NCBI GenBank assembly: GCA_022565745.1
Contig: JAIUMB010000035.1
Span: 1-16,581, forward strand
Length of the DNA stretch: 16,581 nucleotides
DNA from: Cryomorphaceae bacterium
Lineage (GTDB): Bacteria > Bacteroidota > Bacteroidia > Flavobacteriales > Schleiferiaceae
Reading direction: 5' to 3'
The position numbers were made by a program, and so were the translations under genes. Below are positions 6,813-15,075 of the stretch, in pieces. Position 1 is the stretch's first letter. The number at the start of each line of letters is the position of its first letter. Under the pieces are notes generated by a model. The model saw only the letters and a list, made by a program, of their open reading frames with translations, made no database searches and was not told the DNA's origin.

Positions 6813-8738
6813 ATGTTCATGAATATGTTGAAATTATTACTTGAAAGGTATTCCAGCCGTTTTCTCTCGAGATGGGTTGTTTTATTGATTGATACATTTA
6901 TCGTTACCGTTTTATTTCACTTCGCTGTAATCGTCAGGTTCAATTTTAATTTTGATGAAATAGACATTCACTGGCTGTACGAAAGAAATCTATGGGTAAC
7001 TTCGGTGTGTTTTCTTTCCTTCTTCATCACTGGTTCATACAGGGGAATCATCAGACAAACCGGTTTAAGAGATGCGTATTTAATCGTCAAAGCGTCCAGC
7101 ATCAGTTTCATTTTTTTGGTGCTAATGAGCCTTCTCGGAAGCTTTGAACCCACATTTGAATTTTTTGCCATACCGAGATCGGTACTGTTGATTCACTATT
7201 TGCTGACTATGGTGGCTATGGTAGCGCTGCGCTTTTTTGTGAAAAGCACATATGTATTGGCCTTAAAACAGCACAGCGGAAATCGAAGAACAAGGGTTGT
7301 TATTTTTGGTTCGGGTGCAGCCGGTGAAATTACTCGTCAGAGTTTGCAAAGAGAGTTGACAACCTTGTACGATGTGGTGGCATTTATTGATGATAACCCT
7401 TCAAAGCAAGGAAAAATACAAGATGGTGTTCCGGTTTTAAGTCGAGAAAAAGCATTAGACAAAGCCTTTATTGAAGAAAAGCGCATCCATCAGTTGATCA
7501 TTGCGGTTCAAAATCTTCCAGCAGAACACCGCCGAGTACTTATTGAACGAGGAATGGATTTAAACATCAAGGTTAAGGTTGTTCCTCCGGTAAGTAATTG
7601 GATTCAAGGACAGTTGACCATTAATCAGATCAAGGAAGTTCGCATTGAAGACTTGTTAGAACGTGAAGCCATCAAGCTGAACAGCGCAAATGTTAGTCGT
7701 GAAATGCAAGATAAATTGGTGCTGATTACGGGGGCTGCCGGTAGCATTGGGTCTGAGATTTTGCGTCAAGTATTGCATTACAGTCCCAAAGAGGTCATTG
7801 CCATTGATCAAGCCGAGAGTGCGCTTTATGAGTTGGAAATGGAGCTTTTGCATCATCGACCCAACCATCATTTGAAAACGCGTTTTGTTGTTGCAGACAT
7901 TACCCGTAAAGACAGAATGGAAAAGCTGTTTGCTAAGTACCGACCAGATACCGTTTTTCACGCAGCTGCTTATAAGCATGTGCCTTTAATGGAAGCGCAC
8001 CCTTATGAGGCGGTTAAGGTAAATATACTAGGCACAAAACTCATTGCTGACTTGTCTTCGCATTATGGCGTTAAAAAGTTTGTGATGATCAGCACCGATA
8101 AGGCGGTAAATCCTACCAATGTGATGGGTGCCAGTAAGCGCATTGCTGAAATGTATGTTCAGAGCTTGGGACGAGAGGGCTTAACCCAATTTATTACCAC
8201 TCGCTTCGGAAATGTATTGGGAAGCAATGGCTCTGTCATTCCTCTGTTTAGAAAGCAAATCGAACAAGGAGGGCCAATCACCATTACGCACCCCGATATC
8301 ACTCGTTATTTTATGACCATTCCGGAAGCGTGTAACCTTGTGTTAGAAGCAGGTGCTATGGGTAAAGGGGGAGAGATATATGTTTTTGACATGGGTGAAA
8401 GTGTCAAAATTGTAGACTTAGCGAAGAATATGATTCGTCTCAGTGGTCTTCATTTAGGCCGAGATATTGAAATAAAATACACCGGACTTCGACCAGGTGA
8501 AAAGTTATATGAGGAGCTTTTAGCCAATACAGAGAGTACGATCAAAACCCACCACGAAAAAATCATGATTGCCGATGTTCGTGAAGTGGATGCCGAGCAG
8601 CTGTTCTATATGATTAATGCTCTAAAAGATTCACTGAAAAGAGACGATTCGGAAGAAATTGTGCGCTTGATGAAAAAAGTGGTCATCGAATATAAAAGCA
8701 ACAACTCTGTATTTACAAAACTCGATAACAACGGATAA
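6813..8738 (+). CDS. Membrane-anchored nucleotide-sugar 4,6-dehydratase/epimerase (CapD/WbpM/PglF family)
   Basis: A 641-aa protein with four predicted N-terminal transmembrane helices (roughly residues 18-145). A first Rossmann-like domain follows with VVIFGSGAAGEITRQ, then an extended SDR domain. GAAGSIG (307-313) is the NAD(P)-binding GxxGxxG. The catalytic segment STDKAVNPTNVMGASKR has M438 and K442 in place of the usual Tyr-xxx-Lys, the substitution typical of large UDP-GlcNAc C4,C6-dehydratases such as WbpM and PglF. The likely product is UDP-4-keto-6-deoxy sugar for O-antigen, capsule or glycoprotein glycans; the exact substrate is not determinable. Several Met codons lie near the start (6813, 6819, 6825); the first is used because it follows the promoter closely. 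No other glycan genes are adjacent. Confidence 0.92.
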   Translation: MFMNMLKLLLERYSSRFLSRWVVLLIDTFIVTVLFHFAVIVRFNFNFDEIDIHWLYERNLWVTSVCFLSFFITGSYRGIIRQTGLRDAYLIVKASSISFIFLVLMSLLGSFEPTFEFFAIPRSVLLIHYLLTMVAMVALRFFVKSTYVLALKQHSGNRRTRVVIFGSGAAGEITRQSLQRELTTLYDVVAFIDDNPSKQGKIQDGVPVLSREKALDKAFIEEKRIHQLIIAVQNLPAEHRRVLIERGMDLNIKVKVVPPVSNWIQGQLTINQIKEVRIEDLLEREAIKLNSANVSREMQDKLVLITGAAGSIGSEILRQVLHYSPKEVIAIDQAESALYELEMELLHHRPNHHLKTRFVVADITRKDRMEKLFAKYRPDTVFHAAAYKHVPLMEAHPYEAVKVNILGTKLIADLSSHYGVKKFVMISTDKAVNPTNVMGASKRIAEMYVQSLGREGLTQFITTRFGNVLGSNGSVIPLFRKQIEQGGPITITHPDITRYFMTIPEACNLVLEAGAMGKGGEIYVFDMGESVKIVDLAKNMIRLSGLHLGRDIEIKYTGLRPGEKLYEELLANTESTIKTHHEKIMIADVREVDAEQLFYMINALKDSLKRDDSEEIVRLMKKVVIEYKSNNSVFTKLDNNG

Positions 8739-8755
8739 ATAACGTTGTCCTTTTC
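8728..8755. terminator. Weak bidirectional hairpin between convergent genes
   Basis: ACAACG (8728-8733) pairs with CGTTGT (8743-8748) around a 9-nt loop that contains the dehydratase stop codon. It is followed on the plus strand by CCTTTTC. The 22-bp gap to the convergent meaB gene leaves little other room for termination. The stem is short, so this is tentative. Confidence 0.35.
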
Positions 8756-8760
8756 AGTTT

Positions 8761-9792
8761 TCAATAAATGTCCATGCGCAAAGCACCCAGCAAACGTTCC
8801 GCTGCTCTAAATGGATCTAAGTTTAGGTTTGATACTTCTTCTTTTGTGTTTTGAAGTTGCTTTTGTAACTCAGGATGGTGCTGAAGCTTGTACAACATCT
8901 GTTCTTGAAGGTGTTTATTGAACCAATAATGGGCTTGATCAACTCTTTTCTTCGTCCAGTATCCGTTATTTTGACAGTGTTCTTTGTAGAGGTAAAGCCA
9001 CTTTAGAACGTCATTCATTCCCTTTTTTTCCAACGAAGAGGTCGTGCCTACTTTAGGAATCCATTCGCCTTCATGCGGTGGCATTAAGTGAAGGGCTCGT
9101 CTATACTCTTGAGCCGCATTCTTAGCGTTCTGTACATTGTTGCCATCTGCTTTGGTAATGGCAATGGCATCAGCCGTTTCCATAATACCACGCTTAATGC
9201 CTTGTAGTTCGTCGCCGGCACCGGCCAACATCAATAACAGGAAAAAGTCGGTGAGTTGCATGGCTTCAATTTCCGACTGACCCACGCCCACTGTTTCTAT
9301 GATGACAAAATCAAAACCGGCGGCCTCACACAGGAGCATGCTTTCGCGTGTTCTTTGTGCCACCCCGCCTAAGTGTTGCCCCGACGCTGTTGGACGAACA
9401 TAAGCCATAGGGTGCTTGCTCAATTCGTTCATTCGTGTTTTATCGCCGAGTATGCTCCCGCCGCTTTTTGCACTACTGGGGTCAATGGAGAGCACCGCTA
9501 CTTTGTGATTCTTTTCAATAGCGGCTAATCCAAACTGTTCGATAAAGGTGCTTTTGCCCACTCCGGGTACGCCGGTAATACCAATGCGGTAGGATTGACC
9601 GGTATGTGGAAACAGGATAGACAACAGTTCATTCTTCTTCTCTGAGTCGGCAATGCGTTTACTCTCAATCAACGTAATGCCTCGAGACAAGGCCACAATA
9701 TCGCCTTTTAGTATGGATGATGCCAATTGATCAACATCCATGTCTTTGCGCTTGGGATTCCAGCTTTCTTTAGAAAATTTGGGGTTTAGCAT
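8761..9792 (-). CDS. meaB: Methylmalonyl-CoA mutase-associated GTPase MeaB (ArgK family)
   Basis: A P-loop GTPase that chaperones and protects adenosylcobalamin-dependent methylmalonyl-CoA mutase. From the ATG at 9792 it has 343 aa. Visible motifs are the Walker A GVPGVGKST (74-82), LSIDPSSAKSGGSILGDKTRM, RPTASGQHLGGVA, IIETVGVGQSE and the TKAD guanine-specificity motif. The C-terminal helices end LDPFRAAERLLGAL. An in-frame TTG at 9813 would add seven residues; I prefer the ATG. No mutase gene is in the window, so the partner must be encoded elsewhere. It is the last gene of the fur-led minus-strand cluster, 36 bp after the thioredoxin-fold gene. Confidence 0.94.
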   Translation of the reverse strand: MLNPKFSKESWNPKRKDMDVDQLASSILKGDIVALSRGITLIESKRIADSEKKNELLSILFPHTGQSYRIGITGVPGVGKSTFIEQFGLAAIEKNHKVAVLSIDPSSAKSGGSILGDKTRMNELSKHPMAYVRPTASGQHLGGVAQRTRESMLLCEAAGFDFVIIETVGVGQSEIEAMQLTDFFLLLMLAGAGDELQGIKRGIMETADAIAITKADGNNVQNAKNAAQEYRRALHLMPPHEGEWIPKVGTTSSLEKKGMNDVLKWLYLYKEHCQNNGYWTKKRVDQAHYWFNKHLQEQMLYKLQHHPELQKQLQNTKEEVSNLNLDPFRAAERLLGALRMDIY

Positions 9793-9828
9793 GGAACGGG
9801 TGTTGTTTGTCAATCCACCATTAATAGA

Positions 9829-11061
9829 TTAATCGTTCGCGTTGGTATTGCTTTTTTGTTTTTCCTCTTGCTCAAAGGCCCTGATCTGTCTGATGATGGC
9901 GTCTACTTCATAACGATCGTAAGGGTCGGCTATCTTGTCTTTAGCTTCTTGCATGACTTGAACGGCTTCGTCAAATTGCTTCAATTTCAAATGCGCATCA
10001 GCGAGGTATTGTCGTTTGGTAAATCGATCGCGCAGTGAAATGGATTTTCTCATCAGCCTGATCCCTTCATTTAGGGCATCTTCTTCGAGAAAATTTTCAA
10101 TGATAAATCGAGCTTCTAAGGCCAACACCGTTTCTTCGCTACTGCTTTCACTTGCCATTTTTTCAACGTGTTTGGCAAACGAATCCCAATCACCGATACG
10201 CAAATAATAGGTGCGATACATTTCGTGAATCATCTCGCGTTGTTCCTCGCTGTTGAGATTACTAAATCTAAAGAGCTCTAATTCTGCTTTGTTGAGCAGG
10301 TTGATGTCTTTTCTTCTAACAGCAACCGACATGGTGTGATTAAAGCTGTTGTCGAAGAACTTTTTAGCGTTGAAATGATCGTTTACTCTAAGGTTTTCGA
10401 AATTGTCGACCACCCACTGAAACACATCTTCACCAGGCGCTGCTCCAAACGTGACAATGAGTTTGAGGTTCTCTTCACTGCTCCACAACGACTGATCTTT
10501 TTCCGCAATAAATTCATTAAATAAGGGGCGGGCACCTTCTTGACCTTCGTTGATGAGCTCTAAGTTAATCAGTTCGCGCCAACCACGAGGCGAAAGACCT
10601 CCTTCAATGTAGGCCCGACGAAGTCTAGGATACTCTCTATAAACGGTTAGCGATCGTTTTCCGCTGTCAATGATGGTTGATATTTCTTGATAACCTTCCA
10701 ATCTGCTGATAACCCGTTCTCCCGGGGTCATGAAGAACATCATCGGAAATGCGCTAACGTCGTACCTATCGGTCCAAACTTCACCAAAATCTGAGTCCCC
10801 CTGAATGTATACAGGAATAAAATCATTCATTATAAAACTGGCCAGTTCTCTATCGCGAAAGGTGTTGGTGCGCATAAACGTGCACACTTCACTCCAAGGT
10901 GAGCAAATGTTGATAAAGAGTAAACGGCTGTTTTTTTTACTCATTTCTAGCACGTCTTCCCATGCTTCAATGGTATTGACTTCGATGAATCTCACGCGTC
11001 TTTGAGCGTGCATATCGATTTGTAATATTATGACAAGCGCAAGGCTAATTATAAGGCGCAT
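9829..11061 (-). CDS. Exported thioredoxin-fold protein with SxxC site and TPR-like C-terminus
   Basis: A 410-aa protein with a signal peptide (1-20, ending DMHAQ). Residues about 30-135 form a thioredoxin-like domain: LLFINICSPWSEVCTFM at the active-site position, then AFPMMFF with cis-Pro P106 and RLEGY. Where WCxxC is expected the sequence reads W56-S57-E58-V59-C60, so the nucleophilic Cys is replaced by Ser; another Cys (C53) lies four residues before S57. Residues 140-400 are helical and look like degenerate tetratricopeptide-type repeats. The function is not recognised. A periplasmic binding or holdase role is as likely as a redox one. The gene lies 6 bp downstream of the CAP-domain gene. 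Confidence 0.8.
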   Translation of the reverse strand: MRLIISLALVIILQIDMHAQRRVRFIEVNTIEAWEDVLEMSKKNSRLLFINICSPWSEVCTFMRTNTFRDRELASFIMNDFIPVYIQGDSDFGEVWTDRYDVSAFPMMFFMTPGERVISRLEGYQEISTIIDSGKRSLTVYREYPRLRRAYIEGGLSPRGWRELINLELINEGQEGARPLFNEFIAEKDQSLWSSEENLKLIVTFGAAPGEDVFQWVVDNFENLRVNDHFNAKKFFDNSFNHTMSVAVRRKDINLLNKAELELFRFSNLNSEEQREMIHEMYRTYYLRIGDWDSFAKHVEKMASESSSEETVLALEARFIIENFLEEDALNEGIRLMRKSISLRDRFTKRQYLADAHLKLKQFDEAVQVMQEAKDKIADPYDRYEVDAIIRQIRAFEQEEKQKSNTNAND

Positions 11062-11067
11062 AGTTGT

Positions 11068-11637
11068 TTATTTTTTGGCAGTGAATACGTTAGTTGCATT
11101 AACATGTACACGATTTTCTCTCATGGCTGCAGGGCTAAAATAACAAGAAATTCCTGAATGTGTATATGTTTCATTAAGCATGTTTTTTTTGTGTGGCATG
11201 CTGTTTTTCCATTGATTAAAGAGTTGATCAATCCACGTGTAAATCTGATCAGAGTCTACTTGCTCCGTTCTTGCTTCGTTAAAGGCGGCTATGTTTTCAG
11301 CCCAAGCGTAGAAATCTGCTTTGACAAATTCCAGACGGTCTTTGGGCGTTTTCCACTTTTTATTCTTGGTATTGGTGTGAGAAAAAAAAGAAGAATTGGT
11401 CATGGCTTTACTGTGAATCGCTGCGGCCTCATAAACGAGATTGTCCCATTGTAATGGGTGAAGATTGTTGTCTATCCTATAGTCGTTGATCTTGTGAAAC
11501 AAACCAACCGAGAGGAGATCCGCATAGTCGCGTTCATCAATCGTGGAGGTCTTTTCCATATACTGCTCAAATACCTTTTTATCCAACAGTGAATCGGGAG
11601 GAGTGAGGAAGCTAAGTAAAAACGCGATGTAAATCAT
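11068..11637 (-). CDS. CAP (SCP/PR1-like) domain protein, exported
   Basis: A 189-aa protein with a short hydrophobic N-terminus (MIYIAFLLSFL), likely a signal peptide. It carries a CAP/SCP domain: LFHKINDYRIDNNLHPLQW (46-64), AAAIHSKAM with H75, SFFSH with H87, WAENIA with E114, a WKNSMPHKKNML segment and THSGISCYF. These are the conserved His/Glu cavity residues and the characteristic W-x-x-S-x-x-H pattern. Bacterial CAP proteins act outside the cytoplasm, but most have no assigned biochemical function, and this one cannot be assigned either. The ATG overlaps the TGA of the OstA-like gene (ATGA, 11634-11637), so translation is coupled. Confidence 0.85.
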   Translation of the reverse strand: MIYIAFLLSFLTPPDSLLDKKVFEQYMEKTSTIDERDYADLLSVGLFHKINDYRIDNNLHPLQWDNLVYEAAAIHSKAMTNSSFFSHTNTKNKKWKTPKDRLEFVKADFYAWAENIAAFNEARTEQVDSDQIYTWIDQLFNQWKNSMPHKKNMLNETYTHSGISCYFSPAAMRENRVHVNATNVFTAKK

Positions 11638-13181
11638 TCTTTTTTGGGTCTGTCTTTGGGGTAAATCTCTTCTTTCGAAGCAGGACGTTCGTTAAACCTC
11701 GGGTAAAACCCCTCTAATTTTGACAATTCTTTGGTCACATCACTCATGGGGTATGTTTTTGTTTCGGCTTGTTTGATGTAAGTCATTTGGTCGATGTCGC
11801 CATTTTCATCAAATACGATGAGTATCTCGCTGCATTCCCCTCTACTGACGCCAACGTAGGGCGGATTGTCCGAGTCTTCATCTTCCCGAATCACATAAAG
11901 GGTTTGCCCATTACCAACAACCAAAATGCGCTTTAAGTTGTCATTGACAAATTTACCAAACATATCTCTTCCTTTTACTTGATGGAAGAAGTCATAGTCT
12001 TCAATGGCAATGACAAACGCATCCTCGTAGACCTTTAAGCTATCTAAGGTGCCATTTCGCAAGGTGATGATGATATGTTTACCCGTTATTTGCGTGGAGT
12101 CGTCCCATACAACGGGGTCTCGAAACATGTAAATGGATGAGTCGAGGTCTTGATATACCAGTGAGTCGCACTTGCCTTGCAAATCGGATTTAAAAAACTT
12201 CACCCGCGGCCAAATATTCACCACCTTTTTATCGAGGGAATCAACTTTTCTACTGTACAGGGTGTCGCCATAAATATACAAGCTATCGTCTTCAATGAGC
12301 ATGGCATAGGTAGGGTAACCGGTAACAAAGGCGTATTCGGGGTCACGGAGGTATTCACCAAACGCACCGCGAATGGTGTAGTGCTCAATGGTATCGTAGA
12401 TCACCACATTTTCAAAGGCTTGACCAAAACCGCGATTTTGTTCGTAGTAAATGCTGTCGCCGGTGATAAAGGTGTTCTTATCTCTGACAATGGCATTTTT
12501 CTCAAACTGCGCGATGTTGGTAACGGTATTGTAGAATCCGTTTTCACAGTAAATATCACTGCTGTCGCCAACAATGGTAGAAGGGCCTTTAAACAGCGCT
12601 ACTTTTCTTTCGGTTTGGTAGTGTAAGGTGTCGCTTTCTATGATGTATTCGGGATTGGTAACCACCACATCACCTCTAAAGTGATACCATTTGGTTTTGC
12701 TGAAATAGACCCCTTCGCGGCTAATTAAGGTTGTTTCGTCGTCAATTATTTTTCCACCAACGGTGTAAAATGCTTTGTTGCTTTCTCGGTCAAAGTTTAA
12801 AACCTCGGTAAACAGTTGAACGCTATCGTCGATGAGGCGCACATTTTTTCGCATGATGGCGAGTTTTGTATTACCGTTGTAGTCGAGTTTATCGCCGTAA
12901 ACAAAAAGTGTATCACCCTGATTTATTTTAACATTTCCAAATGCCTTAAGGGTGTTGGTGGCGGAAAAAAGCCAAGCACTATCGCAATCCATTAGGGCTC
13001 CGTCGTGCTCAAAACGAACGTTACCGATGAGGGTATTCTTTTCTTCAGGGGCAATCTTCCCGGATACGTATTTACCTTCGTCGGCGTGTTTGATAAGAAT
13101 CTTCTTCTGCCCCCAAGCGGTCACCGAGGTAAGAAGTAGTGCGAGGCTCAAAAGCCTATAAAAGGTGAATGTTTTGCGCAT
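11634..13181 (-). CDS. OstA-like (LptA/LptD N-domain) periplasmic protein
   Basis: A 515-aa protein with a signal peptide (1-24, ending TAWGQ). It is built of repeated short beta motifs of the OstA/LptA jelly-roll type, for example LIGNVRFEHDGALMDCDSAW, LKAFGNVKINQGDTLFVYGD, FRGDVVV and IIESDTLHYQTERKVALF. It lacks a C-terminal LptD barrel and ends in a charged tail. Such stand-alone long OstA-like proteins are common in Bacteroidetes and are thought to take part in LPS transport across the periplasm. That role is inferred from the fold. The start is 25 bp after purA; a near-consensus -10 (TGACTTTG, 13189-13196, minus) lies just upstream and might give a secondary promoter. Confidence 0.87.
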   Translation of the reverse strand: MRKTFTFYRLLSLALLLTSVTAWGQKKILIKHADEGKYVSGKIAPEEKNTLIGNVRFEHDGALMDCDSAWLFSATNTLKAFGNVKINQGDTLFVYGDKLDYNGNTKLAIMRKNVRLIDDSVQLFTEVLNFDRESNKAFYTVGGKIIDDETTLISREGVYFSKTKWYHFRGDVVVTNPEYIIESDTLHYQTERKVALFKGPSTIVGDSSDIYCENGFYNTVTNIAQFEKNAIVRDKNTFITGDSIYYEQNRGFGQAFENVVIYDTIEHYTIRGAFGEYLRDPEYAFVTGYPTYAMLIEDDSLYIYGDTLYSRKVDSLDKKVVNIWPRVKFFKSDLQGKCDSLVYQDLDSSIYMFRDPVVWDDSTQITGKHIIITLRNGTLDSLKVYEDAFVIAIEDYDFFHQVKGRDMFGKFVNDNLKRILVVGNGQTLYVIREDEDSDNPPYVGVSRGECSEILIVFDENGDIDQMTYIKQAETKTYPMSDVTKELSKLEGFYPRFNERPASKEEIYPKDRPKKE

Positions 13182-13206
13182 ACATGAGCAAAGTCAAAAA
13201 CCGCGC

Positions 13207-14496
13207 CTAAGCATTCGTAGCCGATGAAATTTTTAACGTTTGAGCACGGTCTGGGCCAACAGAAACCAAGGTTATAGGTATACCTACGTAATCTTCAATG
13301 AATCGCACGTAGTTGAGTAAAGCATCTGGAGCCTCGTTCCAATCTGAAAGTTTGGTGAGGTCGCAGTTCCACCCTTCGTGTTCGTCGTAAATGGGCTCAA
13401 GGTAATTGGGGTCGGTGGCATAGGGGAGGTAGTCGATGTGTTTGCCGTGGTATCGGTACCCGGTGCATACCTTGATGGTTTTAAAGGCGTCGAGGACGTC
13501 TGCTTTCATCATCATAAGTTCGGTTACGCCATTAATATCTACGGCGTACTTAAGCGCAGGTAGATCTAGCCAACCACAACGACGTGAACGACCGGTGGTG
13601 CTGCCAAACTCATTTCCTGCTTTGCGAAGTTGCTCGCCCGTTTCGTCGAAGAGCTCTGTGGGAAAAGGACCGCTACCAACACGGGTACAATAGGCTTTAA
13701 AAATACCGAGTACGCGTTTGATTTTATTGGGGGCAACGCCCAGTCCTGTACATGCGCCGGCAGCTGTAGTTGTGGAAGAGGTTACAAAGGGGTAACTGCC
13801 GAAATCAATGTCGAGCAATGATCCTTGTGCACCTTCAGCCAGAATACGCTTGCCATCTTTCATGGCGTGCAATAAATATTGTTCACTGTCTACCAGTTTC
13901 AAATGCCTAAATGCATTTATAGCCGCCATCCACTCATCTTCCATGGCCGCTAATGGCGCGATATCAAAGTTGTAGTTTTGTAACAACTGCATGTGTTTCT
14001 CTACCAGTTGGCGGTATTTCTCTTGAAAATAGGGCTGCTCAATGTCGCCAACGCGAATGCCGTTTCGCCCTGTTTTGTCCATGTAAGTTGGTCCAATACC
14101 CTTAAGTGTACTGCCAATTTTGGACTTGCCTTTGGCCGTCTCAGATGCAGCGTCGAGTAGGCGGTGGGTAGGGAGAATAAGGTGGGCCTTTCTCGAGATC
14201 ATCAATCGTTCGTGTGCCGATTCGTCGATGGCTTTAAGCGCGTTGATTTCTTTGAGAAAAATAACCGGATCGATGACCACCCCGTTGCCAACCAAGTTGG
14301 TTGCCTTTAGGTGAAAAATACCGGAGGGTATGGTGTGGAGCACGTGTTTGATGCCTTCAAATTCAAGCGTATGTCCAGCGTTTGGACCACCTTGAAAACG
14401 GGCGATGATGTCGTACTCACGGGTAAGTACATCTACGATTTTTCCTTTGCCTTCGTCTCCCCATTGGAGACCTAATAATACGTCAATGTTACTCAT
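13207..14496 (-). CDS. purA: Adenylosuccinate synthetase
   Basis: A 429-aa enzyme that condenses IMP and aspartate with GTP to adenylosuccinate, the first committed step to AMP. The N-terminus carries LGLQWGDEGKGK (catalytic D14 and the P-loop), and GGPNAGHT places catalytic H42. Later come GSTLKGIGPTY, the LAEGAQGSLLDIDFGSYPFVTSS segment and TGRSRRCGWLD. The length is typical. The start is the ATG at 14496, overlapping the end of fur by 8 bp (14489-14496). The same frame stays open upstream to a possible start at 14595, but that part lies inside fur and is not part of the family. Confidence 0.97.
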   Translation of the reverse strand: MSNIDVLLGLQWGDEGKGKIVDVLTREYDIIARFQGGPNAGHTLEFEGIKHVLHTIPSGIFHLKATNLVGNGVVIDPVIFLKEINALKAIDESAHERLMISRKAHLILPTHRLLDAASETAKGKSKIGSTLKGIGPTYMDKTGRNGIRVGDIEQPYFQEKYRQLVEKHMQLLQNYNFDIAPLAAMEDEWMAAINAFRHLKLVDSEQYLLHAMKDGKRILAEGAQGSLLDIDFGSYPFVTSSTTTAAGACTGLGVAPNKIKRVLGIFKAYCTRVGSGPFPTELFDETGEQLRKAGNEFGSTTGRSRRCGWLDLPALKYAVDINGVTELMMMKADVLDAFKTIKVCTGYRYHGKHIDYLPYATDPNYLEPIYDEHEGWNCDLTKLSDWNEAPDALLNYVRFIEDYVGIPITLVSVGPDRAQTLKISSATNA

Positions 14497-14974
14497 GATC
14501 GCTGGACGCGTTGGTTGATTGGTTAGTTTTATCCTTTGATTGAGGGTGTTTGTAAGCGTAAAAATATAGGGAGTGTGACTCCACTTCAACGCCAAAAATC
14601 TCCTCTATGGTATCGCGAATTTGCTGAATGCGTGGATCACAAAATTCAATGATTTCGTTGGTGTCCATGCATATGATGTGGTCGTGTTGCCGACTGAAAA
14701 ATGACTTCTCGTAAAAGGACTGTGTTTGTCCAAACTGGTGTTTTCGCAACAGATGACAAGCCAATAGCAATTCAATGGTGTTGTATAAGGTCGCTCTACT
14801 GACGCGAAAATTTTTGTTCTTCATCGATACGTAAAGCGATTCCACGTCAAAGTGCTCGTCCTTTGAGTAGATTTCTTCAAGAATGGCGTATCGCTCAGGG
14901 GTTTTGCGATGACCTTTTTCTTCTAAGTATTTGGTAAAGACGTTTTTTACAACATCAAAATTCTCTAGACTCAT
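14489..14974 (-). CDS. Fur-family transcriptional regulator lacking CxxC zinc motifs
   Basis: A 161-aa Fur-family metalloregulator. The N-terminal winged helix contains GHRKTPERYAILEEIY and VSRATLYNTIELLL. The dimerisation/metal-binding part contains QHDHIIC (96-102), EIIEFCDPRI and HSLYFYAYK. The usual structural-zinc CxxC pairs are absent: the only Cys residues are C73, C102 and C112. The start is the ATG at 14974. An in-frame ATG at 15004 lies upstream of the -10 box and cannot be on that transcript. It heads a six-gene same-strand cluster. Whether it senses iron, zinc, manganese or peroxide cannot be decided from the sequence. Confidence 0.92.
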   Translation of the reverse strand: MSLENFDVVKNVFTKYLEEKGHRKTPERYAILEEIYSKDEHFDVESLYVSMKNKNFRVSRATLYNTIELLLACHLLRKHQFGQTQSFYEKSFFSRQHDHIICMDTNEIIEFCDPRIQQIRDTIEEIFGVEVESHSLYFYAYKHPQSKDKTNQSTNASSDHE

Positions 14975-14990
14975 GGCGCCAATTAAACGG

Positions 14991-15018
14991 CAAATATAAA
15001 ACATACAAGCCTTGCCAA
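14991..15018 (-). promoter_or_regulatory. Consensus promoter of the fur-led cluster
   Basis: The minus strand reads TTG (15016-15018), then 17 bp, then TATATTTG (14991-14998). Both elements and the spacing match the Flavobacterium promoter consensus. The start of transcription near 14984 leaves about 10 nt before the ATG at 14974 and excludes the upstream ATG at 15004. It is the strongest promoter match in the window. Confidence 0.75.
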
Positions 15019-15021
15019 TGG

Positions 15022-15053
15022 TTTGTATAGTTGTGAAAGTTTCCCGTATATTG
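15022..15053 (+). promoter_or_regulatory. Possible promoter of the fabH-type gene
   Basis: TATATTG at 15047-15053 is one T short of TAnnTTTG, and a TTTG at 15022-15025 lies 21 bp upstream. The divergent arrangement with the fur promoter means both genes share about 100 bp of control DNA. A Fur operator here is plausible, but no clear palindrome was recognised. Confidence 0.35.
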
Positions 15054-15075
15054 CGATTTATTTAAATCTCTATAG

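Noticed and set aside
12177..12626. 149-codon open frame on the plus strand, antisense to the OstA-like gene
   Set aside because: It lies wholly inside a well-supported exported protein gene, its translation has no recognisable motif, and it is a frame shadow of the beta-repeat coding sequence.
14497..14595. N-terminal extension of PurA
   Set aside because: The extra 33 residues lie within fur and precede the conserved start of adenylosuccinate synthetases; the ATG at 14496 matches the family.
14975..15004. Upstream ATG at 15004 for the Fur-family regulator
   Set aside because: It sits upstream of the -10 box and its added residues are not like the Fur N-terminus.
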